Shown: positions 1-13,600 of the stretch, one piece after another
Layout: the number at the start of each line of letters is the position of its first letter
Numbering within the stretch: position 1 is the first letter of the stretch
NCBI RefSeq assembly: GCF_035046505.1
Contig: NC_089823.1
Coordinates: 4,146,767 to 4,210,766, forward strand
DNA length: 64,000 bases
From: Tiliqua scincoides
Taxonomy: Eukaryota; Chordata; Lepidosauria; Squamata; Scincidae
Reading direction: 5' to 3'
Notes under the pieces: model-generated
Databases searched by the model: none
Seen by the model: the letters and a program-made list of their open reading frames with translations, nothing else
What the model was told of the DNA's origin: nothing
Position numbers and translations under genes: made by a program

Positions 1-259
1 AGTTGCAGACTTCTGTCTGTCCTTTCAAATGAGCCATAAGGGAAGGAAGTGAGACTGCTGCTTGCTTGTTGCTCCAGTTGCTTCTGCTTCAAACCCACAT
101 AATGATCTTGGGCATACACCTTGTGGTGTTTTTTTTGTTAAAAAAGTTATTGTGTGCAGTCCACAAAGAACTTCTGCTTAAGCTCCACTGAAGTTAATAG
201 GGATCATGTAGGACATTTATGGGCTTGAATAAGCGCTGACTTATCATACTGGAGCTTTC

Positions 260-405
260 TCATGAGAAGTTTTCCATCCATTGGAAAACATTTTTTGAGC
301 CCTTTTGGGACAGGGAGCCATTAGTTATTTAATTTTTCTCTGTAAACTGCTTTGTGAACTTTTTTGTTGAAAAGCAGTATATAAATACTGTTAATTATAC
401 TAATG
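260..405 (+). repeat. L2-type 3' tail fragment
   Basis: The pattern 'gagcccttttgggacaggga' followed by 'gctttgtgaac' and 'gcagtatataaatactg' recurs at 9440-9590 and 44105-44222. It resembles the shared 3' end of squamate L2 LINEs and L2-tailed SINEs. The family name is an inference. Confidence 0.5.
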
Positions 406-625
406 TTAATAATTGTGTGGTCCTATGAAGGAACATTAGAAACTTGAATGAGAAAAGTGTAGAAACCGCCTTGGTGGAGAGTTGTGTGTGATTTATTGGT
501 CAAGAATGAAAGAGCAGTTCCCTGCTGAGCTTTCTGATCCCCCTCCCTAGAGCCTGGTTGTACTGGCCTCTTGTGCCCAGCATTCCTTGTGTCCAGTCTT
601 TCCTTCTATGTCTACCATCTCAGAC

Positions 626-706
626 ATAAGAACATAAGAACAGCCCCGCTGGATCAGGCCACAGACCCATCTAGTCCAACTTACTGTCTCTCACAGTGGT
701 CCTTCA
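626..706 (-). repeat. CR1 3' end fragment
   Basis: On the plus strand it reads 'cataagaacataagaacagc' followed by 'ctggatcaggcc' and 'catctagtccaac'. This is the complement of the end of the longer CR1 copy at 51295-52613. Confidence 0.75.
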
Positions 707-719
707 TTGTATGTATAAG

Positions 720-922
720 GGCGCGATCCTAACCCCTTATGTCATTGCTTTCCAGCACTGACATAGCAGTGCCAATGGGACGTGTGCTGCATCCTGCAGT
801 TGGGTGTCACTCAACTGGGAGGCCTCCTCAAAGTAGGGGAATGTTTGTTCCCTTACCTCAGAGCTGCATAGCCCTTATGTCAGTGCTGGAAAGCACTGAC
901 ATAAGGGGTTAGGATTGCACCC
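720..922. mobile_element. Palindromic MITE, 'CGATCCTAACC' family
   Basis: The left end 'gcgatcctaaccccttatgt' returns as its complement near 890-918 ('ataaggggttaggattgc'), with 'tttccagcactgacata' also inverted. The middle carries 'gtgctgcatcctgc' and 'ggaggcctcc', which are shared with copies near 2037, 35183, 41565 and 55388. It is a short non-autonomous DNA element without coding capacity. No target duplication could be fixed. Confidence 0.65.
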
Positions 923-1189
923 CTAAATCTCAGTTCTGGAAGCAAGAATAAAGCTGCAGTTGGAATAAATTTATGCAAACTAAACATGTAGATCTGATTA
1001 ATTTACACAATTTATTTCAGCTTTGTAAATAAGTCGATAAAATTATCCAACTGCCCATGCCTATTGCAAGAAGCTTGTAGATAGGACCAAACATCTTTTT
1101 GTCAGGCTTCCTTCCCTGGTTGCCTGGAAGAGACTCTTCTTTGCTGCAAGCAGCTAAACACGTTGCGGTCAGCAACACAGATATAGGAA

Positions 1190-1310
1190 TCATGTTGTCT
1201 TGAGTGCTCCGTGAGACACCTGGTGGGCCACTGTGAGCTACAGGATGCTTGACTAGATGGGCCTTTGGCCTGATCCAGCAGAGTTCTTCCAGGCTCTTGT
1301 GACAAGCCTG
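1190..1310 (+). repeat. CR1 3' UTR fragment
   Basis: It carries 'gtgggccactgtgag', 'ctagatgggcctttggcctg' and 'atccagcag'. This is the CR1 3' end order seen intact at 52500-52613. Confidence 0.7.
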
Positions 1311-1498
1311 TTTTGTTCTGATCACAAGAATTGGGATTCCCTATTCCAGAGTAAGAATGGTAGCGTTTGCTTAGCATTTTAATCTGTTGCCTCTAGCCAG
1401 ACCCAGGCAAGGACTGTATTAATCTTTTTTTCAAAAGAAATTGTTATATTTTCATACCATGTCCTACCATGTCACTGTGGTATCTGTTCTATCTACAG

Positions 1499-1673
1499 AG
1501 AAAGCGCACAGCCCATGAGCGAGCCAAAGAGCTTTATAGCTCCGGGGAGTTCTCAAGCGGCAGAAAATGGGGGGATGATGCTCCCAAGGAAGAGGTAGAC
1601 ACTGGGGCTGTGAACTTGATTGAATCAGGTGCCTGTGGGGCCTTCGTTCATGGTCTGGAAGATGAAATGTATG
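1499..1673 (+). CDS. INTS4: INTS4 exon a (first in window)
   Basis: It starts at phase 0 with [15 protein letters not shown] and ends with GLEDEMY plus one base. The acceptor is CTACAG and the donor GTGAGT. The [10 protein letters not shown] stretch is a charged linker, followed by the start of a HEAT helix. Confidence 0.93.
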
Positions 1674-4600
1674 GTGAGTCGAGGCCCTGCTGCCAAGTGA
1701 CTTCATGACTTTTTGAGGGCTATCAGCTCAAAAAGGATGTTTAAAGGATTTCTAGAAGAAGTCTGATAATCTGTCCTTTGTTTGTTCCGATTTAAACAAA
1801 CCTGCATGCTAAACAAACCTCAGTATGTCCTTTATGAAGGAAGTGCAGAATTCTAAGGTAGCTGGTTTAAGTACAACATTTATTGGGTGTAGCACATAGG
1901 CTGTTACAGAATCAAAACTGAGAAAGACTTGAACTGTATATATTCAAAATTAAAACCAAGCAACAGAATTATACCCATATAATACTAGACAAATATATTT
2001 AGAAGCAAATGGTCCCTTTAGATCAGTGCTATCTCAGGGCCAAATCCTATCCAATTTTCCAGTCCTGGTGTAGCCATGCCAATGGGGTGTGTGCTGCATC
2101 CTGTGGTTGGGAGGGTATTTATGGAGGCCTCCACTAGGTAAAGGAACATTTATTCCCTTGCCTAAGGGCTGCATCACAGCTGCACCAGTGCTGGATAGTT
2201 GGATAGTACTGGGCCCTCAGTCAATGTTGTTTTGCAGCTACAGTGAATAATGTCACCCTGTGAATGATAAATATATTGTTATGAGCTTGGAGACTACGCA
2301 TAACATTTTCTGCTACTGACCATCTCTTGAATGAAGAAGGCTCCCCAAGAATCTGTTTGGGGTTATTGTGCATTCCTTTCATTGTCTTTCATTCCTCAGT
2401 ACATTAGTGCATTACAACCTCCCCTTCTTTTCTGTTTGCAGTCCCTTCCCTTCCTTTTCATGTAAGAGATTCTGTGGCAATTGCTTTAGAGCAGGGGTCA
2501 CCAAACTTTTTGGCCAGAGGGTCGCATCAGATATCTGGTGTGGTGTGGAGGGCCGGAAAAAAATTTAAATATAAAATTTAAATAAATAAATTAGAGATGG
2601 AACTTAGATGAGTGAATAAATGAATGAGTGGGCTCATTCATTCAACCTCTCTGGCCCTCAGAACACCCTCCAGACACAATCAAAACACAGTTCTGGTCAT
2701 GTACAGTTGAGTGGGCCAGAGGCTTTCAGGGGACAAGAGGTTGACCACAGGCCAGAAAGAGGCTTGCTGCAGACCGCATCTGGCTCCCGGGCCGGGGTTT
2801 GGAGACACCTGCTTTAGAGTACCAAAAGTGGCCCCCCACTCTGCTTGCTTGTGTGGAGCTGTAAACTGGAAAAAAGTTGAGGAGGACACAATCTCTTCCT
2901 GCTCTAGCAGGGTGTGGGATGTGATGGTGGTTTCCAAATTAGCCCAGCAAAATGGCTTGAGCCAGCCCTGATTGGGACAAAAGCAGAACAAGTGTTGACT
3001 TTCCCTCTCTATCAGTTTTGTTCCACAGCATGACATTTTGCATCTCTGTCTCTTCCAGAGGTTCGAATTGCTGCTGTTGAGGCCCTCTGCATGCTGGCAC
3101 AGTCCTCCCCCTCCTTTGCAGAGAAGTGCCTGGACTTCCTGGTTGACATGTTTAATGACGAGATTGAGGAAGTGAGGTTGCAGTCTATCCACACCATGAG
3201 GAAGATTTCAAACAACATCACCCTCAGGGAGGACCAGCTGGACACTGTGCTGGGTGTCTTGGAGGCAAGTTTTTTTCTTGGAACAACTTTGTTGGTTTTT
3301 GTGCTTGTCACTGTTCTTATCTTGCTGTTTTTCCCACTAGAAGACTAGTGGGCTCCTAGTCTTCTAGTGGGCTCCTAGCTCCTTCTACAAGACTAGAAGG
3401 CTGTTTTTTCCACTAGAAGTCACTAATGCAACTGAAGCATGACAATGGCACAACATGCTAAAATGTTACTGAGTCTGCAATCAGAAATTGATTATTGGCT
3501 CAGCTTTCTCTAAAGCCCTTTTTAAAGATAGGTTTTTGCTTAGCGTGTTCTGACAAGCCCATATGGACCTCTCTAGAGCATTTCATATCTCTTCTCTCCC
3601 TGTCCTCCTCCTTTTTTCCCCTGTAGTAGTGATTTTCCATTGTTTGATTTTTATGTAAGCCATTCTGGGAGCCTTGTTATGTGATGGATAGGCTACAAAT
3701 GCTTTATATAAGTACCTGGGATTTCAGAGCATCAGTGCCAGAATGGAAAAGGCCTTGTTTCTCACATTCACCCTCTGAACCTCATTCCCTAGAGCTAACC
3801 AGAGCAGGACCTCACTTGGTGAACATACTGGAGGGCATACGTGGGAGAAGGTGGCCTTACGGCTTTTGAGTTCAGCTTGTGATCTTCCTTTAATTTTTTG
3901 TGGCAAATGATAGTTTTGTCGTTTATCCAAAAAGCAAGGCAATAAAATGGCAGATTCTGGGGTTTTGCAGGCTAGAAGTGGGAGTTTCTAAGCTTTTCAT
4001 CTTGCATACAACAGGAGGGAGGGAGGGAGAAAGAACCTCTGGTTTGCTGCTTCTCATTCTCCTACAACAGACCGTGGTTCACCTTTGCATTGTGTACACA
4101 GCCTGAGAGCATGGTGCTGATAGACACACCTGTATTCTGAGCATTTTTGGGGATTGCTTTAGGATTCTTCCCGAGACATTCGAGAAGCTCTCCACGAGTT
4201 GCTGTGTTGCACCAATGTCTCAACTAAAGAAGGCATCCATCTTGCACTGGTGGAACTCCTGAAAAATCTCACCAAGTATCCTACCGACAGGGATTCTATC
4301 TGGAAGTAAGTTTGTGGGGGGTTTTCTTCCTTTTTTTTCTTATTAAAATCATAATAAGAGTGACTTGGAAGGTTGCAAGTTAGTAATGGTCAAGCAGTTT
4401 TAAACAATACTATAGTCTGGTTGATCAATCATTTTAAAAGCATTTACTTTGTTAACAATGTTGGATACTGACACTAATTACCCCATGTTAAATAATCTAT
4501 TATGAAACTGATTTCCTGAATTCTAGTATCTGTCATGGATTCTTACCACTTCCAGTCACAATTGCTGTTGTGTTCTGCTCTGCTATTTTTGAAAATGCCT

Positions 4601-7600
4601 GGAGTTACAGCAGGTGGTCAGCAGAATAGATTCTTCTTAGCTACATGAAAACAGTGACAGCATTTTACCAAGTTGAAGAAGGGAAAATCACTCAACTAGC
4701 TTCTTCGCCTTAATTCTTAATATACATAAAGGGAACATCTTGAAAACTTTTGAACTGTTTGGTGCTTTTTAATTTTTTAAGATATAGCAATAAAAATCTA
4801 TTCGTAGTGGCACCAATGTTATGAAACTCCTTTCCCCTTGACTTGAGAATGGCTCCCTCCCTCGAGACCTTTCGGCGACCTTTTTTTTTATACATCTTTT
4901 AGTTTTTTACAGGCGTGATTCCTCCTTGAACTGCTGTTTTATGCTCTTTTTATTCTGACTTTTATCTGATTACTGTTTTTTACGGTCTCTCTTAATTGTG
5001 TTTTTAATATGTTTTTATCTGTTAAATTATGTTTTAATTTGTTTTTTTTAATATGTTGTAAGCCGCCCTGGGTCCCTTTGGGGAGAAGGGCGGAATAAAA
5101 ATAAAGTTTATTATTATTATTATAAAAATGTTTTTTTTGGAACCATCAACTCAGAGATTCAAAAATATTTATTTATATGTATTCAAGACATTTCTGTAAC
5201 AGCCAATGGTGTAGCTAGAGGGGGTACAAAGCACTAAGTTTTGCAGGGATCCTCACTGCAGCATGCAAGCGGCCCCTCCCCTTCAGAGCCATTTTGCATG
5301 GTGGGAGCAAAATGGAGGTGTGTACCTGACTCCGAAGGGGAGGGGCCGCCTGCATGCTGCAGTGAGACTCCCTGCAAAACTTAATGCTTTGCATCCCCCC
5401 TAGCTATGCCACTGGTAACAGCCTTTTTGTTTTAGGCAATTCTGAATTTTTAAAAGAACTTTTGCAGCTTGTAGATGTATTAATCTGTATATTTGCAGAT
5501 GCTTGAAATTTTTGGGAGGCAGGCATCCTACCCTGGTGCTTCCACTTGTTCCTGAATTGCTGGGCACACACCCTTTCTTTGATACCCCAGAACCGGACAT
5601 GGATGATCCAGCTTGTATCCTTTTTTTAACCTTTCCCCCTGTACTTCTTAAATAAAGCTGCTGTGAAGACTCAATTCCAACATCACATCGAGCCAGAACA
5701 AAGGAGCCATGGTTTGTGATTGACTGACAAACTAGAACTGGAAACCATGGTTTGAAGTGGATTTGTGCTAACTGTGGTTTGGCATGATATCTGAATTGGG
5801 AAGCCCTGGTTATGGCAATACAGTATGACCTACTTTCTGCAATTGCTGCTTCATACCTGTAAACAGTTTTCACCCGGAGTTCTTTTTTTTCTTTCCAATC
5901 AGTCAATCTCTGTCTCTTTTCCCAAATAATCCTTCAGTTATGCAGGAGGAATTTAGAATCACCATTTTCCTTAAACTGCTGCTCAAATAGATATTGCAGT
6001 CTTGGTTCTCATTTTCAATGCTGCGAAATCATGCCCGACCATGCCAGCATTGTTCTCGGATCACACCTTCAGACACTATGCTTACCTTCGGGACAGTCTT
6101 TCCCACCTTGTCCCTCCCTTGAGAGTAAGTTGGGCCTTTTTTTGAAGAAATTTCAAAGTATCTACTATTGTCATAACTTAGAAATGTATGATGGTGCATC
6201 CATCATCTAATTTTTCTGTTGATGTGTCTTGTCTCCCCCCCCCCCGCTCTTGAATGATTCATTGTGCAGCTAGGAAGAGAAGGCACGATCACATCTGCGT
6301 CCCAATAGCCACGTCCATTTTTATCCACATTGATACTGATTCTGAAATGCTTTAATTGAATGGATTCTGACGCTTTCTGACTGTTGCTAGTTTTGTGGTT
6401 CTGTGGAATTATTTTTTCTGCATTACTGTTACCCTGCACATGCTGGATCTCGTCTGATCTCAGAAGCTAAGCAGGGTCAGGCCTGGTTAGTACTTGGATC
6501 GGAGACTGCCTGGGAATACCAGGTGCTGTAGGCTTATACCATAGTCTTTCGAGACTGAAGGTTGCCAACCATTCCTGGTAAATAAAATGTTTGCTGCTGC
6601 CATATCCAAAATGAACCAAAATGGCAGAAGAGAGCGACCAACATGATTACTGGGCTGAGGCGCCTCCCTTACAAGGAAAGACTTCAGCATTTGGGGCTCT
6701 TCAGTCTTGAAAAAAGGCACCTGAGGGGGGACATGATAGAGACATACAAAATTATGCAAGGGAGTGGATACAGTGGATAGATGGATGCTCTTTTCCCTCT
6801 CACACAACAGAAGAACCAGGGGACATCCACTAAAATTGAGTAGCAGGAGAGATAGGACAGACAAAATAAAATATTTGTGCAGGCTCCATAAAAAGTTAAC
6901 ATAAGCATGTATTAATCCCACTGGATCAGGCAAAAGGCCCATCAAGTCCAGCTTCCTATATCTCACAGTGGCCCACCAGATGCCTCTGGGAGCATGCAAG
7001 GCAACAAGAGACCTTCATCCTGGTACCCTCCCTTGCACCTGGCATTCTGAGGTAGCCTACTTCTAAAACCAGGAGGTTGTACATACCCATCACAGTTTGG
7101 AACCTGTGATGGACTTTGTCTAGTCCCCTTTTAAAGACATCTGTTCCAGATGCCATCACCACATCCTGTGGCAAGGAGTTCCACAGACTAATTCCATGCT
7201 GCGTAAAGAAATATTTTATTTTGTCTGTCCTAACACACCCAACACACAATTTTAGTGAATGTCACCTGGTTCTGGTGTCATATGAGAGGGAAAAGAGCAT
7301 CTCTATCCACTTTTCCATCCCCTGCATAATTTTTTAATGTCTCAGTCATGTCTCCCCTCTGCCACCTTTTTTTTAGAGCCCCAAATGCTGTAGCCTTTCC
7401 TCATAAGGGAGGTTCCCCAGCCCAGTAATCATTTTAGTTGCATGGCCAGCTTTTTTTCTCCTCATTCTATGTTTTATGTTTATATTTTACTGTTTTTCCA
7501 TCATGGAGCTCAGGGCTGTGTGCATGAAGTTTCTGAGCAGTTGACCACCCAGGTACTGACCAGGCTTAGACCTGCTTGATTTCAGCAAGGGGACTGCATT

Positions 7601-10600
7601 GTATGCATCCAGGCAATGTTCTAGCACCCATTCAAACAATGATTGGCTGCCACACCTCATTTTGGTGAGCTTCCAAGTTTCTTGGTCTGCTTGAAAGGTG
7701 AAGCTTCCCAGTGTGCAGTCTTTATTATGAGTCTTCACTCTCTGTAGTAATAATTTCAGAAAAGTCATCAAGTGTCTTAAGGTGCTTTAATTTTGTCATG
7801 TGTTTACAGGGGGAGAGACTCCACTCTAGTTTACTCACAAAAAGTGCAGTATGCTGGTTATAGCAAAGGCACAAATGCAGGATAGAAAATTCCAAGGTGA
7901 AAATCATAATGCAGTATGCCCAGATTGAATGCAATATGGTTCATTGAACTTGGCCCTGCACATTCTTTCATCCTTTGTCTAGTTGCCTGGGAAAAAACTG
8001 GGATCCTCTCCCGTTTCAGCCAGTCTCACACTCCAGGAAGATCCTTCACAGGAATTCCTGCAGCAGAGCCTCGAAAGGGTTTTCAACCTTCAGCACCTAG
8101 ACCCGCAGGGTACTCAGGAGCTGCTCGAATTCACTATACGGTAAGGCCTGGTCCTTCTTTCAGGAAACTGGGAGTGTGTTTTTTTTTTTGCTTTTGTACT
8201 GAAAACTCTGGCCTTAAATGTTGCACTTGTTAAAAAGTGCTGCTGACAGTGCCCCATGTGTGCATTCATCAGTCCATTCCTGCTGTGCCAGCATAAGCTT
8301 TGAGACCTCATTTGCAAGACCTTGTTCTACCGTAAGCCTTGATGCAGGGGGCCAAGAGGGTGGAGAAGGGTGACCTTGACTGTGCTGTGTCTCTTGCTTT
8401 CTGTTTTCTTTGCAAAGATCTCGGCAGAACAAGCAGGCATTTCCTACAGTTGTGAGTTATAATAAATTTCTTCCTTCTTGCAGAAGCCTCTTGTGCTATT
8501 TTCCTATAAGAAAATAATTCATGTGTAATGGATCTAAATATCAAAATGTCCACTCCCACCTATGAACAATTCCCCAGCAAGGCTCGCAACAAGAAAGCCA
8601 TCCTGGAGGATTGCGCTTATCTGTATGTTTTGGAACCTTCTGCATGAACCTGTGTGCGGCATGAACCTGTTCATCTGTTAAGATGAACTGGGGAGGCTCT
8701 TCTGTGTGTACTGCCATGCTCTGAACTCTGTTTAGTGCAGGGGCTGGACATTCGGCTATGAGATCATCATGTCATAGCCAGACTTCCAGGTTGCCGATGG
8801 AATCAGCTGCACATTGCTCAGCCTGGGAGACTTTACCACCCAGGCTGAGCTCCACACGGACCAGATGATTTGGGGTGGTGGGCTGGATCCCTGATTTAGT
8901 GTGCTTTGATCATTTTTATTACTGATATTATTCTGTTAATGGTTGGTATTTTTTTCTTGAAAACTGCCTTGTGTCCTATGGGAGAAGTATATGTGTTTTT
9001 AATAATAAAAAATCTGAAGTACAATTGGCAGGTATTTGTGGAAAGACCTTTTCCATGGCACATTCAGACTGTGGAACTCCCTTCCAAGGGCAATCTGTCT
9101 GGCTGCCTATCAACTTTTGAAGACATTTTTTGTTCTGGGAGGCATTTGATCTGCTGGCTGCTGAATGTTGCTCTTGCCATGCACTTCCTTTGTTCTGATG
9201 ATGATGCTGATGTTTAACAGTATTTATATTATTATTATTAACAGTGATTATGTGCTTTCTCTTTTTTAAATTGATGCTTTAAACTTGAATGCACACCTTG
9301 TGTGCTTTTTTGAAAGCAGAAAGGCAGGGTATAGCTCCTGCTAACCGGGCAAAGAGGCATCTTTTAAAGTGGTGTCCTCTTATAATTAGTAGGGGAAGAG
9401 CAATTTCCCTTTCCAGTGGTTGTTGTTGATGTCTCTTTTGAATCTTTTTAAGACTGTGAACCCTTTTGGGACAAAGAATCACTTACCTATTTGTTTAGCT
9501 ATGTAAATCGCTTGGTTAACTACTTTTTTTTGAAAAGTGTTATCTAAACATTCTTAATAAGAATCAATAATAATATAAATATGAACATTTCAAATAATTT
9601 GTTTTTCCTCGGCCCAAGCAATCCAAATCCTCCAGGAAAGAGAAATTATGTGAATTGTGTAACTAATGCAAATGGGACATATTTGCTTCATTGTCCTAAT
9701 TTTGTGCATTTTATTCTGGTTTTGCTAATCATGAGGAAGATCAGTGAGGTTGTCTAAGACCCTGAAACCAGCTAGCCACCTCACCCCCGCTGGAGAGGTT
9801 ATTCACCCGTGAAAGTATGCAGCTGCTGTACCTTGCCTCACTAACCTTCTAAAATTCTTTGAGGGAATCAACAAGCATGAGGTGATCCAGATGACATTGT
9901 ACACTTAGACATTCAGAAAGCTTTCCGACAAAGTTCCTCACCAAAGGCTTTTGTATAGACTTAGTGGTTACGTGGGCAATTTTCACAGTGGAGGCAAGTA
10001 AGTAGTGGGGTCTTCCATGGATCTGTCTTGGGACCAGTACTTTTTCACAAGATATGAAGTTTTATGAATTTTAAAAAAATTATGAATTTTAAAAACCAAA
10101 CAGATTCTCAGGAAGTTGGGTTCTGCACCCACTGCCACATTCTGCATTTCTTCCTGTGCAGTTTCAGAATTCTGGCATCTACGTAGCCCCCAGTGTAACT
10201 CTCATATTGAAAGAGCTGGAATTCCCTGTTAATTCCTGTCTTCCCTGGATTCCACAGGGGTTAGTTCACCTCAGCCCCTAATCTCTGGGAACATGAGGTA
10301 ATGTTTTTCCTAGCAAACGCACACTGTATTTTCTCTCTCGAATAACCCACCTCTTTCCCTCTTTATTCTAGAGACCTTCAGAGATTTGGAGAGCTTCAGT
10401 CCGACTTAGCTGGGGTAGCCGACTTCTCTGCAGCTTACCTTCGATGCCAGTTGCTCCTCATCAAGGTGTGCTTTCCTCCAGATTACTACCTTGGGCGACA
10501 TCACTGCACTTACTGGTGCATACCAGGGCCTGGTGCTTGTACCCCTGGAAATCTAACATTGTGCATTTGTGCAGAGATTGAGTTATAAATTAGTGGTCAA

Positions 10601-13600
10601 ATCCAGTTAAACTGGACTGTGGTTTTAAGAGAGGAACCTCCTTGTATTTGCTGAGTGTGAAATGTCCTATTTGTACCTCCTCACAACAGCATGGGAAGTT
10701 GGAGATAAATGGAATTAGAATGCAGCATGTTAGCCAGAAGCTGGCTCAGCAACTTCTGAAATGGCGGGAGTTGCTGGCTTTGCAGAAAAATTCAGCTTCC
10801 TTCTGCTCCTTTCCCCCCATGCTGTAAATTGGGCATATTACCCATTAAGCTAACAAACTTGTAGGCAGGTGAATGGTGATTTACCGGTGGCCTCAGCACT
10901 TCTTTGGGTACCAATTGAACTGAGCATAGCCAGGCACTCCAATAGTTAATGCACATGCTCAAAGCATCACAAGAGCATTCTCCATATACTGCAGTGTTGG
11001 GAAAAGTTCTATTTATTAAAAAAGAGAAGAAAAAGGTGCCTGAATATCCGTTGCCAAGGAACCGTAATAGGGGAGAGCTGTTGCTTTCACCCTCTGCTTA
11101 TTGGTTTTTTGGGCATGTCTGGCTGGTCATTGGGGGAGGCAAGATGCTGAACAAGAGAGACCTTTTAGTCTGCTTCAATAGGACTTATCTGTTCAAAGGT
11201 GTGAGAGGCGAAAGCCTAGCCTTTTCTCTGCACTCTCAACCCACACTTCTGAGCAGATGTTCCATTTCTGCTTGTATGGCATATATTTCACTGAAGCCTT
11301 GGAATCTTTTGCAGGCTCTCCAGGAAAAGCTATGGAACGTAGCAGCTCCCCTGTACTTGAAGCAGAATGCTTTGGCATCTGCTGCAGCAAAACAGGTAAA
11401 GATGGATGAGGAAGGAGAGGGGGAGAAGCAATTGCAGCATGTCAGAACTCTGAGCAGGGGGAGGGCATTTCCTCCTCCTCCACTATGTGCCCCTGGCCTG
11501 CAGAAGACAGGAAAATAAGCAGCCCTCCAAGCTGTAAAACCACCAAGCCTCAAATTAACAAGGAGAGAAGCAGTCATTATGGAGCAACCTGTAAATGGAT
11601 CCCCAGTGGAAAAGGGAGTGTGTGGGGGGGGGGGTTTCCAACCAGAGTGGTGAGTTGCTTTCTGAAGCAAGATATTGAACAATTCCAAGTCCCAGGCAAA
11701 TTCAACCCTGGCACTGAAGCATTTGTCAGTGTCTGTCAGAAGCTGCTGGCTCGTGGCAGCCTATTTCTTGAGAGACATCTGGAAATGCAATTTGGAGCTT
11801 CCAGATCTCAGTCTAATTGCAGTGGCTTTCCCAGGAGCTGAGCCCTGGAGTCTGAAGGCTGCTTCACGGGCTGTCTTTTCTGCTTCAGAAGTTATCGGGG
11901 AGATTTGTGCTTGTTGCAATACGTAAACAGCAGCACTCATACCGCTCTAGCGCCAAGTACAGTGAGGCATGCAGCCTGGCCTGTTGGTCAGCACTATGCA
12001 TGTGCTATGGGAGCAAAGAAACCCTCCCCCCCCCAATGCTGAAAATGGTGCAGGGTGCAGAATGCAGCTGCTGATAGTTTTGGCTTTCATTTAAAAAATA
12101 AAAAAGAGCAAGGTGAACTTTGACAATCGTGGAACTGACTGCTTGTGAAGACTTGGGGGGCAGAAACAGTTTCCACTTATTTTGAGGATGGGACCTCAAC
12201 GCTCTGCATCCTTCTTTAACGCCCCCCCCCCACTAGCAAAACTAGGAATAATGCAAATTAAAGGGAAAGCAGACTGAATTAGTGTGGGGCACATGTAGCT
12301 CTGCTGTAAGTTACTTGAGAATGGCTGACCCTGAAGACTGAAGGTTAACACTTCTAATGCATACCCTGTTTGCCTCTCCCCCACCCCTCAAATTAGCTTT
12401 ACAACTTGAAAATACTGGTGGCCCTGCTTTGTAACTGTTGCCATTTCTGTGGCATGTACTGTGAGTATTTTTTTCTACGAGTCAGAGCAGATTGGTGGTT
12501 ATTCCATACCTCCTCTGTGGATTGTGGCCAAAGTGTTTAAACTTCAGATTCTCAAAGTAGCTGCACTGTAAGCCACTCTAGGTCAAGAAGACCACCATTC
12601 ATACAACCTCAGGGACTGGTATCCTAGAATAAGAAAGATGGTGAATCTTCTACAAGCAGCTTTAGGGTGATGAAAGGGATTTCTTAAGGTTACCATATTA
12701 TATAGGGATGATTTTCAAAAAGACTTCTGGTGTGTCGGTGTGCTGAATTCGTTATACAGATTTTTCCCCCCCAATAAAAGTGCATGCTGATAGCAGATTT
12801 TCAGCAGGCTGGAACAGAGAATGTGTTGCTTTTGGTTTAGATTATGGAAGAAACATACAAGATGGAGTTCATATACAATGGCGTGGAACACAGGCAGGTG
12901 GTCATCATCCACCACATGAGATTGCAGGCAAGAGCATTGCAGCTGATAGTAACAGCAAGGACTACCAGAGGGTAAGGATTCTGTCTGGGCCTCAGGCTAT
13001 GCCTGGGCTTGAGAAAAGACTGAATAACTAAAGGCAAACTGTGTTGCTGGTTGTGGTGGATCCTGTGGGCCATTACTGGTGTGATACTGCAAGCGGAACA
13101 CTGGTGGTGCTGGGATTAGGTCCTGGCCTGCCACTGTTGTGATTATCCTCCTGAATAAGATTATGATTTATTTTGCCATCTGTATGTTTGATGTGTTACA
13201 GAGTACCAGCTCTGAGGCATTTCCAGGGTAAGCTGTGGGGGATAAGAACATAAGAACAGCCCCACTGGATCAGGCCATAGGCCCATCTAGTCCAGCTTCC
13301 TGGATCTCACATCTGCCCACCAAATGCCCCAGGGAGCACATCAGATAACAGGAGACCTGCATCCTGGTGCCCTCCCTTGCATCTGACATAATAGATAGAT
13401 AGAGATAAGCAGATGAATCTGCATTCAGTTAAGTGGCACTTTGGCTTGGCTTCTGTTGGGATGGGAGGAGAAGACTAAGAGGTTATGCCTTGGGGTTTTG
13501 GAAAAGATGGGTTTTGGAGGAAGTGAAACAGAGGCAGCATCATGCAGGTGGTTCTGGGTGGGGAGTCCAGGCATAAGGGAGAAAGGGTGGAGTTGAAGGG

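Larger units (their letters stand above)
1..1498. other. INTS4 intron, 3' part, repeat-rich
   Basis: No coding exon is recognisable here. The stretch holds an L2-type 3' tail near 260-405, a CR1 3' end on the minus strand at about 626-706, a palindromic MITE at 720-922 and another CR1 3' end on the plus strand at about 1190-1310. It ends at the acceptor CAG directly before the first INTS4 exon of the window. The upstream INTS4 exons must lie outside. Confidence 0.6.

Noticed and set aside
6446-6535. A functional 5S rRNA gene
   Set aside because: The first ~30 nucleotides are missing, there are substitutions, and a LINE-type tail follows instead of a T-run terminator. It is a SINE.
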